From NCBI GenBank assembly GCA_044343935.1, contig JBIJDU010000026.1:1-15403 (forward strand): 15,403 bases of DNA, given 5' to 3'. The notes under the pieces are model-generated. The model did no database searches. It worked only from the letters and a program-made list of their open reading frames with translations, and had not been told where the DNA came from. This stretch comes from AcAMD-5 sp044343935. GTDB lineage: Bacteria; Actinomycetota; Actinomycetes; S36-B12; UBA5976. Numbering within the stretch: position 1 is the stretch's first letter; each line of letters starts with the position of its first letter. Below, one piece after another: positions 6,698-13,383 of this stretch. A program made the translations under genes and the position numbers.

Positions 6698-7431
6698 CGT
6701 CCTTGATTAGCAACTTTTGCCGCCGCTTCAGCAGCTGCAGCGGGATCAAGATAAGTGCCGCCGGGAATAACTGGTTTCAAGGTTGCATCTAATTCATAAT
6801 GCAGCGGAATACCAGTTGGAATATTCAGTTCAGCGATATCGTCATCTGAAATACCATCAAGTTCTTTAACCAATGCTCTAAGTGAATTACCGTGTGCGGT
6901 GATTAAAACCAATTCCCCAGCTTTAAGTTGCGGCACAACTGCTTCATGCCAATAAGGTAGCATCCGGACAATTACATCCTTTAGGCATTCAGTTTTTGGT
7001 AAGTTAGCAATACCGGCATATCTAGGATCGGCAGCTTGGGAATATTTGTCATCAGCTGCAATTGGTGGTGGTGGCACATCAAATGATCTGCGCCAAAGCA
7101 TAAATTGCTCTTCGCCATATTCGGCTAACGTTGCTTTTTTATCTTTTCCTTGGAGTGCACCATAATGTCGTTCGTTTAGTCGCCACGAGCGGCTAACTGG
7201 AATCCAATGTCGATCTGCTTTATCTAGCGCAAGTTGAGCGGTAGTGATTGCGCGGCGAAGCAATGACGTGTGAAGTTGAGTTGGTAGCAAATTGGCTTGC
7301 ACCAACAACTCACCAGCCCGAACAGCTTCAGATTTACCCTTTTCGCTTAACGCGACATCTACCCAGCCGGTAAACAAATTCAGCGCATTCCACTCAGATT
7401 CACCATGGCGCAGCAAGATCAAGTTGTACAT
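6694..7431 (-). CDS. gpmA: 2,3-bisphosphoglycerate-dependent phosphoglycerate mutase
   Basis: A 245-residue glycolytic enzyme interconverting 3- and 2-phosphoglycerate. The phosphohistidine motif LLRHGESEWN has catalytic His9, followed by LFTGWVDVALSEKG, then LNERHYGALQGKDK, and a second active-site histidine in LITAHGNSLRAL. Length is normal for dPGM. The ATG at 7429-7431 is chosen because known enzymes begin just before this motif; an in-frame TTG at 7461 adds ten residues with no family support. No clear Shine-Dalgarno is close to the ATG. Adjacency to senX3-regX3 is the standard actinobacterial arrangement. Its stop overlaps the asparaginase stop (convergent). Confidence 0.93.
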   Translation of the reverse strand: MYNLILLRHGESEWNALNLFTGWVDVALSEKGKSEAVRAGELLVQANLLPTQLHTSLLRRAITTAQLALDKADRHWIPVSRSWRLNERHYGALQGKDKKATLAEYGEEQFMLWRRSFDVPPPPIAADDKYSQAADPRYAGIANLPKTECLKDVIVRMLPYWHEAVVPQLKAGELVLITAHGNSLRALVKELDGISDDDIAELNIPTGIPLHYELDATLKPVIPGGTYLDPAAAAEAAAKVANQGR

Positions 7432-7449
7432 GCCGCAATTCTGCCTTGT

Positions 7450-7461
7450 TTGGCTAGCCAA
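7450..7461. repeat. 12-bp perfect palindrome upstream of gpmA
   Basis: TTGGCTAGCCAA is fully self-complementary and lies 18 bases upstream of the gpmA ATG, within the divergent gpmA/senX3 region. It may be an operator; no regulator is recognised for it. Confidence 0.35.
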
Positions 7462-7486
7462 TTGCCAATGGGGCAGTGCTGGCCTT

Positions 7487-7530
7487 GTTCACCCGCTGGC
7501 TAAGTGCTGTATGACTGGCGTTAACCAGCA
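7487..7530 (+). promoter_or_regulatory. PHO-box-like repeat upstream of senX3
   Basis: GTTCACCCGCT (7487-7497) and GTTAACCAGCA (7520-7530) are spaced exactly 33 bases, three 11-base units, on the same face of DNA. The first fits the Streptomyces PhoP direct-repeat unit consensus at 10 of 11 positions (consensus from memory), the second at about 8. They lie just upstream of the senX3 -35. Autoregulation by RegX3/PhoP-type regulators is known in the class; binding here is inferred. The two intervening units are weak matches. Confidence 0.42.
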
Positions 7531-7534
7531 AAGT

Positions 7535-7563
7535 TTCACTTCTCCCTAGTTGCGCTCTATCCT
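7535..7563 (+). promoter_or_regulatory. Leaderless promoter of senX3
   Basis: TTCACT (7535-7540, 4 of 6) and TATCCT (7558-7563, 4 of 6) are separated by 17 bases. Initiation seven bases after the -10 lands on the G of the GTG start at 7570. There is no Shine-Dalgarno, supporting a leaderless mRNA. Confidence 0.5.
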
Positions 7564-7569
7564 GCGCAC

Positions 7570-8703
7570 GTGGACTTTGTGCTCGGTTTTATAACAGCAG
7601 CTGCAGTATTTCTAATTGGCATCTTCTGGGTTAAGCGCGGTCGAATTGGCGCTAAACAGGAGATTTCCGCAACTGCCGCTGAATCTGCGCTGCTTGATGC
7701 GCTGCCAGACGCCTGGCTGATTCTGGATCAACAACAGCAGGTTCGGTCATTATCGGCTGAAGCAGAAGAGCTGGATTTAGTTGCTGGCAACAAGATCACT
7801 CATGCCAATATTTCTGCGTTTGTAGCCAACGCAATTAACAAATCAGAGACGGCAGCGGGGATATTAGATATTCCGCGCTCGGCGCTGGGGACAGCATCCC
7901 TTTCGCTGTTAGTTCGCATTGCCCCAATTTCGCAGCAGCGTTATTTATTAATTCTGCGAGATGTCTCAGATGTAACTCGGGTGGAATCTGTACGCCGCGA
8001 CTTTGTCGCCAACGTGTCACATGAACTTAAAACGCCAGTTGGTGCGCTATCCCTACTTAGTGAAGCAGCAGCAGAAGCAGCTGATGATCCAGCTGCAGTG
8101 CGGCGCTTTGCCTTAAAAATGCAAGCTGAAGCACAGCGACTAACTAACTTAGTTAATGACTTAATTGATTTATCTAGATTGCAAAGTGATGATCCATTGA
8201 AAAAGGCTGCAATTGCACCGGTAAAGCGATTAGTCGATGCTGCTGTAAGTGATGTTAGAGCAGTTGCCGAAGCAAAAGAGATTGAGCTAGTAACTAAAAT
8301 TGCACCCGGATTAAAAGTTGCTTGTGTTGAACGCCAATTAACCACTGCTATTCGTAACTTAATTGTGAATGCAGTTAATTATTCACCGCCCAAAACTAAA
8401 GTTACTGTTACTGCGGAAATTTCAGATGACTTAGTTGAGATTAGAGTTACTGATCAGGGAATTGGAATTCCTGAGGGAGATCAGATTAGAGTATTTGAGC
8501 GCTTTTATCGAATTGACCCAGCACGCTCTCGCGCCACTGGCGGCACTGGCTTGGGTCTTGCCATCGTGAAACACATTGTCACTGGACACGGTGGCGATGT
8601 GGTGCTGCATTCCATCGAAGGCAAAGGCTCCACGTTTACGCTTCGACTACCTACTCCATCTGAAGAAACTCTCCGAAATCTCTCGCAGGAGGTAGTGGCA
8701 TGA
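7570..8703 (+). CDS. senX3: SenX3, phosphate-responsive sensor histidine kinase
   Basis: A 377-residue membrane kinase that phosphorylates RegX3. One N-terminal membrane helix (about 3-21) is followed by a PAS-like region (about 38-130), then the dimerisation/phosphoacceptor helix with His151 in NVSHELKTPVGAL. The ATPase domain has the N box NLIVNAVNYS (263-272), DQGIGIP (295-301), FERFYRID and GGTGLGL (324-330). All catalytic motifs are intact. By family knowledge it senses phosphate status through the Pst/PhoU system. GTG start with no ribosome site and a well placed -10 point to a leaderless transcript. It overlaps regX3 by four bases (ATGA). Confidence 0.93.
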   Translation: MDFVLGFITAAAVFLIGIFWVKRGRIGAKQEISATAAESALLDALPDAWLILDQQQQVRSLSAEAEELDLVAGNKITHANISAFVANAINKSETAAGILDIPRSALGTASLSLLVRIAPISQQRYLLILRDVSDVTRVESVRRDFVANVSHELKTPVGALSLLSEAAAEAADDPAAVRRFALKMQAEAQRLTNLVNDLIDLSRLQSDDPLKKAAIAPVKRLVDAAVSDVRAVAEAKEIELVTKIAPGLKVACVERQLTTAIRNLIVNAVNYSPPKTKVTVTAEISDDLVEIRVTDQGIGIPEGDQIRVFERFYRIDPARSRATGGTGLGLAIVKHIVTGHGGDVVLHSIEGKGSTFTLRLPTPSEETLRNLSQEVVA

Positions 8704-9380
8704 CCAAAGTGTTAGTCGTTGAGGATGAAGAGTCATTCAGTGAAGCTATCTCATTCATGCTGCGCAAAGAGGGATTTGAAGTTGCCGTTGCCGCTGATGG
8801 TAATGCGGCACTAGTTGAGTTTGATAAAGGTGGCGCTGACATTGTGCTGCTAGATCTGATGTTACCTGGCTTATCTGGAACTGAGGTTTGTCGAGAAATT
8901 AGAAAGCGCTCAAAAGTGCCAGTAATTATGGTGACCGCGAAGGATTCGGAGATCGATAAAGTAGTAGGACTTGAACTTGGCGCTGATGATTATGTGACAA
9001 AGCCATTTAGCTCAAGAGAGTTAATCGCACGCATCAAAGCTGTGCTGCGTCGCACTGGCGAAGTTACTGAAGATCACTCCGATGTCATCGAGATTGGTCC
9101 AATTCGAATTGATGTAGAGCGCCATGCGGTATCAGTATCTGGCGAGCAAGTTAAATTACCGCTCAAAGAATTTGATCTACTGTTGATGTTGATGCGCAAT
9201 GCTGGTCGGGTTCTGACTCGAGGCCAATTAATTGATCGGATCTGGGGGTCTGATTATGTTGGTGACACTAAAACTTTAGATGTGCATGTAAAACGAATTC
9301 GCGCCAAGATAGAAATCGATCCAGCAAATCCAGTGCACCTCTTAACGGTGCGAGGACTTGGTTATAAGTTTGAAGCTTAG
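8700..9380 (+). CDS. regX3: RegX3, OmpR-family phosphate response regulator
   Basis: A 226-residue regulator with a receiver domain (1-~115) and a C-terminal winged helix. The acidic pocket is Glu8/Asp9, the phosphoacceptor is Asp52 in LLDLMLPG, and the switch Thr79 and Lys101 (in VTKPF) are present. The DNA-binding part shows LPLKEFDLLLMLMRNAGRV and VGDTKTLDVHVKRIRAKIE. AGGAGG (8687-8692) lies seven bases before the ATG, which overlaps the senX3 stop, so kinase and regulator are co-translated. The class controls phosphate uptake genes and often its own operon; the PHO-like repeat upstream fits this. Its stop overlaps the convergent lipoprotein stop. Confidence 0.94.
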   Translation: MTKVLVVEDEESFSEAISFMLRKEGFEVAVAADGNAALVEFDKGGADIVLLDLMLPGLSGTEVCREIRKRSKVPVIMVTAKDSEIDKVVGLELGADDYVTKPFSSRELIARIKAVLRRTGEVTEDHSDVIEIGPIRIDVERHAVSVSGEQVKLPLKEFDLLLMLMRNAGRVLTRGQLIDRIWGSDYVGDTKTLDVHVKRIRAKIEIDPANPVHLLTVRGLGYKFEA

Positions 9381-9823
9381 TTAACTAAACCCTCGTATTG
9401 ATTAAATGGTGCAACCACCAATACTGATGTTTCATAAACACCGGCGCGCTCAAATTGCATCCGAACTGGTAAATAGCCACCTGGGGTAGCGGCTAACTCA
9501 AAAATATGTGGTGGGTTAGTCGCATTGCCATAGGCAACTTTGGTGTTCGCTGGAATCTCAATATCGGTTAACACAATTCGATTATTAATAGTGAGTTGGA
9601 GCAACCGATCCGATTCAACATTGTCATTAAAAATCTTAAGTAGTAATGCCGCGTTCGATTCGCCAGCAACTAACGTCATGTTCTGCACCTGCAAATCACC
9701 CACCGCAACATAGCGGCCATTGCCGGTTGGATCTTGTTGTTGGGTGGCAGCATCAAAGCCAGTGCCGCAGCCAGCGATCAGTAACAAGGTGAGCAGCGCG
9801 GCGATCAATTTGGTTGGTTGCAT
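9377..9823 (-). CDS. lpqE: LpqE-like lipoprotein (PCuAC/DUF461-like)
   Basis: A 148-residue secreted lipoprotein. MQPTKLIAALLTLLL is a signal peptide ending in lipobox LIAGC, with the lipidated Cys near residue 19. The mature part is a single beta-rich domain (YVAVGDLQVQNMTLV, then AALLLKIFNDN, and VRMQFERAGVYETSVLVV) resembling mycobacterial LpqE, which likewise sits divergent from carD. Function is not established; distant PCuAC-type copper chaperones are related, but no clear Met/His copper site is visible. The ATG at 9821-9823 is preferred over a TTG at 9841 because the signal peptide starts there and a -10 seven bases upstream suits a leaderless start. Confidence 0.75.
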   Translation of the reverse strand: MQPTKLIAALLTLLLIAGCGTGFDAATQQQDPTGNGRYVAVGDLQVQNMTLVAGESNAALLLKIFNDNVESDRLLQLTINNRIVLTDIEIPANTKVAYGNATNPPHIFELAATPGGYLPVRMQFERAGVYETSVLVVAPFNQYEGLVN

Positions 9824-9830
9824 GGGCGGA

Positions 9831-9836
9831 AGGCTA
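9831..9836 (-). promoter_or_regulatory. Candidate leaderless -10 for the lpqE-like gene
   Basis: TAGCCT on the minus strand (TANNNT type) ends seven bases before the ATG, so transcription could start at the start codon. No -35 or Shine-Dalgarno is apparent. Confidence 0.35.
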
Positions 9837-9857
9837 CCCAATCCCTCTTAGATTGGG
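9837..9857. repeat. Inverted repeat in the lpqE/carD divergent region
   Basis: CCCAATC (9837-9843) and GATTGGG (9851-9857) are perfect complements around a 7-base spacer. The repeat directly abuts the -10 of the lipoprotein gene and lies about 35 bases upstream of the carD -10. It has no T-run in either direction, so an operator is more likely than a terminator. Confidence 0.45.
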
Positions 9858-9891
9858 GCTTGGGATGCGGGGAAAAATGGGAAAAATCGGC

Positions 9892-9900
9892 TGGTAGAAT
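9892..9900 (+). promoter_or_regulatory. Extended -10 promoter of carD
   Basis: TAGAAT (9895-9900, 5 of 6) is preceded by TG one base upstream (9892-9893), an extended -10 that compensates for the lack of a -35. Initiation is expected near 9907, giving a leader of about 20 bases that holds GAAGGAG (9911-9917). Confidence 0.65.
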
Positions 9901-9926
9901 CGGGGGCTCTGAAGGAGTTCTTACCT

Positions 9927-10412
9927 ATGTTCAAAGTCGGCGAAACAGTCGTTTATCCACACCACGGGGCAGCCACCATTGAGGCCATTGAGAAGCGTGT
10001 GATCAAAGGGGAAGAGCGCGAGTATTTGGTGCTCCGCGTGGCCCAAGGCGACTTAACGGTGCGAGTACCGGCCGATAACGTGGATCTGGTGGGCGTCCGA
10101 GACGTGGTTAATGCCGAGGGGCTAGAGCGGGTGTTTAACGTGCTGCGTCAGCCTTATATCGAAGAGCCAACTAACTGGTCTCGCCGCTACAAGGCCAATT
10201 TAGAAAAACTAGCCTCGGGCGATGTGATCAAGGTTTCCGAAGTGGTGCGAGATCTCTGGCGCCGCGATCAGGACCGTGGCCTAAGCGCTGGTGAGAAGCG
10301 GATGTTGGCAAAAGCTATTCAGATCTTACGCAGTGAGATTGCGCTAGCTGAGCACTCAAAAGAAGAAGATGCGGAATCTCGCATCTTGGCGGTACTTGAA
10401 GAGACTAAATAA
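9927..10412 (+). CDS. carD: CarD, RNA polymerase-binding transcription regulator
   Basis: A 161-residue global regulator that binds the RNA polymerase beta lobe and stabilises open complexes at rRNA and many other promoters. The N-terminal Tudor-like domain (1-~55) contains VGETVVYPHHGAATIEAIE with Arg24 and Arg46 matching the mycobacterial polymerase-contact residues. The C-terminal helical domain has EEPTNWSRRYKANLEKLASG, where Trp84 is the DNA-wedge tryptophan, and DLWRRDQDRGLSAGEKRML. Length matches the mycobacterial protein (about 162). GAAGGAG precedes the ATG by nine bases. It is normally followed by ispD-ispF; here a degenerate IspD homologue starts six bases after its stop. Confidence 0.97.
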   Translation: MFKVGETVVYPHHGAATIEAIEKRVIKGEEREYLVLRVAQGDLTVRVPADNVDLVGVRDVVNAEGLERVFNVLRQPYIEEPTNWSRRYKANLEKLASGDVIKVSEVVRDLWRRDQDRGLSAGEKRMLAKAIQILRSEIALAEHSKEEDAESRILAVLEETK

Positions 10413-10418
10413 CTAATT

Positions 10419-11069
10419 GTGACTCGAGCACTAACAGCGCAACCGGTGGTTGTGATCTGGGTTTCGGATAACAATGCATTTTTACCGTTAAGCAAAACTT
10501 CAGTCTTAGCAACGGCAGCAAATCGTGCTGCTGCAGCAGCCTGCAAACCACGGGTAGTTATTGCTATTAAGAATTCACTCAAAGCAGAGTTTGATGCGGC
10601 AGATGCAAAGCGCAAACCAAATTTTCCAATTTTCTTTGTCAACCAACTTAATGAAATAAAAGATCTAGTTTCACAAGATGCGCAGGTGTTGTTTGTGCAT
10701 GATGCTTGCCGGCCATTAACTTCAATAAATACATTTCAGTTAGCGTTAGAAGCGGTGCTCGCTGGCGCTGGCGCGGCACGGCCAGCGCATGTGGTGGTTG
10801 ATACGTTAAAGCAAATTAACGCGCAACGACTTGTCACAGCAACAATTGATCGCAATAGTGTGCAGGCGTTAACTTCACCGGAGAGTTATTGGATCGCAAG
10901 CATCTCTGATGCTGAACCAACTGATGGTTGGAGTTTTGGGCTTAAGTCGGGTGAAAGCCAAGGATTAGTTCAAGGTGATTTGGAATCTATTCGAGTTAGA
11001 TCGGCATCTGATGTGGTGCTGGTGGAATCGTTCCTGGAATGGGAGCGATTAAATCATTCCTCATCCTGA
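10419..11069 (+). CDS. IspD homologue lacking the CTP-binding motifs (positional ispD)
   Basis: A 216-residue protein in the usual ispD position, six bases after carD. The acceptor-side half of IspD is recognisable: HDACRPLT at 94-101, VVDTLKQI at 126-133 (Asp-Thr-x-Lys) and TIDRNSVQALTSP at 142-154. The nucleotide side is gone. The glycine-rich AAGxGxR loop and its lysine are replaced by WVSDNN running straight into AFLPL, a deletion of about nine residues. The GGxxRxxS motif is also absent. The late active-site lysine is Arg (SIRVRS). The frame is open and clean, so it is not an obvious pseudogene. It may be inactive, regulatory, or need a partner subunit. No ispF follows. GTG start with weak ribosome site suggests coupling to carD. 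Confidence 0.72.
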   Translation: MTRALTAQPVVVIWVSDNNAFLPLSKTSVLATAANRAAAAACKPRVVIAIKNSLKAEFDAADAKRKPNFPIFFVNQLNEIKDLVSQDAQVLFVHDACRPLTSINTFQLALEAVLAGAGAARPAHVVVDTLKQINAQRLVTATIDRNSVQALTSPESYWIASISDAEPTDGWSFGLKSGESQGLVQGDLESIRVRSASDVVLVESFLEWERLNHSSS

Positions 11070-11389
11070 AGTTTTTCAACGTTTTTTAATTCCTTTGCTT
11101 CGTCAATAAACTTCTTTGGCTGACGCTTTAGCGCAGCTGGCAAGCCCTGCCATAGGTAACTTGGTTCCATAATTAAACGCTTTGCTAGTCGATGTGGTTT
11201 CGTTGCAACGCGATCTTGCAGATCTTTAATGTAAGTTTTTCGCAGTTCTCTTGGGGTATGTCGCATCACGGTGCCACAAGATTTACATTTCGCGCTCGCC
11301 AGTAACCGACCGGCATAATGCAGTTCATGCAGGCCCTCTTTGCCGCAGACGCCACAGCGCAGCACTACCTCTTGCTTACCACTATCCAT
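11054..11389 (-). CDS. Small zinc-ribbon protein of unknown function
   Basis: A 111-residue basic protein that I do not recognise. Two CxxC pairs (Cys12/15 and Cys35/38) about 20 residues apart form a likely zinc ribbon (CGVCGKEG and CKSCGTVM). The remainder is Lys/Arg-rich and predicted helical: RELRKTYIKDLQDRV, PHRLAKRL, then a Glu/Lys-rich tail. It starts with ATG eight bases inside the end of the cytidylyltransferase gene, so it is the last member of the PTS operon and probably co-translated. Its stop overlaps the convergent IspD homologue by 16 bases. The charge and ribbon suggest nucleic-acid or protein binding, but no function is assigned. Confidence 0.75.
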   Translation of the reverse strand: MDSGKQEVVLRCGVCGKEGLHELHYAGRLLASAKCKSCGTVMRHTPRELRKTYIKDLQDRVATKPHRLAKRLIMEPSYLWQGLPAALKRQPKKFIDEAKELKNVEKLQDEE

Positions 11390-12101
11390 GATGACTCCTA
11401 GTATGCAAATTAAAGTGGTGAGAAGCCAAGATGTGCTCGGCTAATATCAAATCTTGGGCATATGTGACTTTAATATTCTGTGCGCTGCCTGGGACACACA
11501 TGATTTCTAGCTCTGGCGCATATTGCTCAATACACATCGCGGTATCTGACCCCTGGAAGCCATCTTCCTCGGCTTTTCGATAACTGTTCAGCAGTGGCTG
11601 GGCTTTGAACACTTGAGGCGTTTGAACTCGGATGATTTCGCCAGTTTGATTGGCATGACCGGTTAATACTGAAGTTGGCAGCGATGGCACGGCACCACCA
11701 TAAGTTTCGGCAGCCTTGACAATTTCAGTGATTAATTGTGGCGAAGTAAGCGGTCTGGCGCCATCATGAATTAGCACTAAATCGCATTCGCCAGCTTCAA
11801 TTGCTGGCGCTAAATATTCCAGCGCATGACGCTCAGAATCATGTCGAGTAATTCCGCCATCAACTAAATCAACGGGAGCATCAACATAAGCCCGCAGCAC
11901 TGATCTTGCTTTTTCGTGTTCAGTTGGATGAACTACTAAGACATACCGATAAAAGAGTTTAGTGTCGATCAACCACTTAAAACTCCAGGTAAGCAGTTCT
12001 TGCCCACCCAGCGGCAGCCAGACTTTATTTATGCCAGCGCCAATTCGATTTCCAGCACCAGCAGCCAGAATTACCGCGATTCGTTTTGGTGAATTACTCA
12101 C
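11382..12101 (-). CDS. IspD/TarI-superfamily cytidylyltransferase in the PTS operon
   Basis: A 239-residue nucleotidyltransferase predicted to move CMP from CTP to a sugar-alcohol phosphate. CTP-binding features are complete: LAAGAGNRIGAG (12-23) with Lys26, GGITRHDS (82-89), and HDGARPL (112-118). QTPQVF (160-165) and Lys211 in NIKVT are also kept. Unlike true IspD it lacks the Asp-Thr-x-Lys segment (PTSVLTGH instead) and the VDR arm motif; IIRVQTPQ is closer in layout to TarI-type ribitol-phosphate enzymes. Its GTG starts one base after the oxidoreductase stop. The substrate is likely the phosphopolyol delivered by the neighbouring PTS and oxidoreductase. It could still be the cell's IspD. 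Confidence 0.82.
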   Translation of the reverse strand: MSNSPKRIAVILAAGAGNRIGAGINKVWLPLGGQELLTWSFKWLIDTKLFYRYVLVVHPTEHEKARSVLRAYVDAPVDLVDGGITRHDSERHALEYLAPAIEAGECDLVLIHDGARPLTSPQLITEIVKAAETYGGAVPSLPTSVLTGHANQTGEIIRVQTPQVFKAQPLLNSYRKAEEDGFQGSDTAMCIEQYAPELEIMCVPGSAQNIKVTYAQDLILAEHILASHHFNLHTRSHHG

Positions 12102-12102
12102 C

Positions 12103-13380
12103 TTACAAACCTAGCGCATCCTGTTCCTGGCGCAGTTTGTAGATGGTCTGCGTGGTGTCTAATTCAACGTCATCGTAAGTGACGTAGGCACCAACTGGAA
12201 TTTCCCGCTTAGCCACCGCACCTTGCAGCAGACCAATTGGAACTAAGTTGTCGCGCAGCGCATCTTCAACTCGGTCGGTAACACCTCGAGCGGAGAAGCC
12301 ACCAATACCATCGAATTTCTCTCCGGCCTGATGCACTTTCTTAGTTGCAGCAATAACTTCAGTCATTCGCTGTCCACTAACTAATGATGTTCTACCGTCA
12401 ACAAAAATCTTGGCTAAAGTTATTGGAGCTTCAACACTTGCTAAATGATGCGGGCGATACAAGGTGAAGTAAGGACCTTTACCCATCGAAAGGTATGTCA
12501 TCTCTTCAGCTACATATGGTGAGTCGGTTCGAACTACAACAAAGACGCCAGGTGCGACATCGCCAGTGCAATACTCAACCACGCCAGACTCATCAAGCAC
12601 ACCACCGTCTGCTTTAAGTGCGAAGACATCTTGCAGAGTTTTTACCGTTGCAGCTGGACCAATCATTCCGCGCTGGGTCAACTTTAATCCGGTGGCATTC
12701 GCTAAGGCAGCCATTTCGATCATTGTCTTTGAACCATCAGTGAAGCTAGCTAACATCTTTGGATTCATATGCTTTGCTTTTGCTCGATCTGCAACGGTGT
12801 CTGGATTCGATAGCGGCTCAAACGGATTGTTCTTTCCTTTTCCAGCACAAACCACTTCAAACGAAAGATCAAGAGCAAAATCGACTAACTCTTTAGCCTC
12901 AACTGGTTCATCGCCATGACAAACTGAATAAATTACGCCATTGTCTTCTGCAGTCTTGCGAAGAATTGGACCGATAGTGACATCGCATTCGACATTTAGC
13001 ACAGCCACATGTTTCTTGTTAATTAGTGCGTTGTAGGCAACTCTGGCGCCGATCTCTGGTACACCAGTTGCTTCAACTACAACATCGACATTTAGCTGGG
13101 TCACGATTTCAGCATCAGCTGTACCGGCTGGCTTTCCTCTTTCAATTGCGCGATTCAATTCAGCAATATCAGATGAAATAACTGCTTCACCTAAACCCAG
13201 ATCGTGATATGCCTGTTGAATTCGGGCTGGATCAATATCTGCAATAACCGCAACCGCTAATCCCATGCGATGGGACTGCGACGCAAAGCCTCGTCCCATC
13301 TGGCCAGCACCAACAAGTGCAATTCGAAAATCTCTACCTTGTGCCTGAGCTAACTTCTTCAGTTCGGCGCGGTATTGCAT
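12103..13380 (-). CDS. COG4091-type NAD(P)-dependent oxidoreductase with SAF domain (homoserine dehydrogenase-like / DXR-like DRL family)
   Basis: A 425-residue oxidoreductase. A Rossmann domain has GAGQMG (24-29), then VVVEATGVPEIG (99-110). The middle domain carries family motifs HGDEP (155-159), GKGKN (180-184), FTDGSKTMIEM (213-223), and later GPYFTLYRPHHLASVE. A SAF (beta-clip) domain occupies about 350-420 (GLLQGAVAKREIPVGAYVTYDDVEL). It is often annotated homoserine dehydrogenase but lacks that enzyme's usual C-terminus. As I recall, Brucella DRL, which converts DXP to MEP, belongs to this family. The gene sits three bases after the EIIA stop with AAGGA upstream, and one base before the cytidylyltransferase. 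I infer a phosphopolyol or ketose-phosphate substrate. Confidence 0.78.
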   Translation of the reverse strand: MQYRAELKKLAQAQGRDFRIALVGAGQMGRGFASQSHRMGLAVAVIADIDPARIQQAYHDLGLGEAVISSDIAELNRAIERGKPAGTADAEIVTQLNVDVVVEATGVPEIGARVAYNALINKKHVAVLNVECDVTIGPILRKTAEDNGVIYSVCHGDEPVEAKELVDFALDLSFEVVCAGKGKNNPFEPLSNPDTVADRAKAKHMNPKMLASFTDGSKTMIEMAALANATGLKLTQRGMIGPAATVKTLQDVFALKADGGVLDESGVVEYCTGDVAPGVFVVVRTDSPYVAEEMTYLSMGKGPYFTLYRPHHLASVEAPITLAKIFVDGRTSLVSGQRMTEVIAATKKVHQAGEKFDGIGGFSARGVTDRVEDALRDNLVPIGLLQGAVAKREIPVGAYVTYDDVELDTTQTIYKLRQEQDALGL

Positions 13381-13383
13381 CGC

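Noticed and set aside
7432..7461. TTG start for phosphoglycerate mutase ten codons upstream
   Set aside because: Known enzymes begin directly before the RHGE block; the extra residues are unsupported and contain the palindrome 7450-7461.
7941..8345. Antisense open frames, for example within senX3 (also 919-1137, 12566-12919, 14282-14698)
   Set aside because: They lie opposite well-supported genes, have low-complexity Ser/Thr/Ala-rich translations and no ribosome sites.
9377..9388. 12-bp palindrome TTAGTTAACTAA at the regX3/lpqE convergent stops
   Set aside because: It can be explained by the two overlapping stop codons; no stable terminator stem follows.
9824..9841. TTG start for the LpqE-like lipoprotein
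   Set aside because: It would put six unrelated residues before a normal signal peptide; the ATG at 9823 is better.
10419..11069. Degenerate IspD as a frameshift or sequencing artefact
   Set aside because: The frame is open throughout, later motifs are in frame, carD ends six bases upstream, and no AAGxGxR coding is seen in the other frames.
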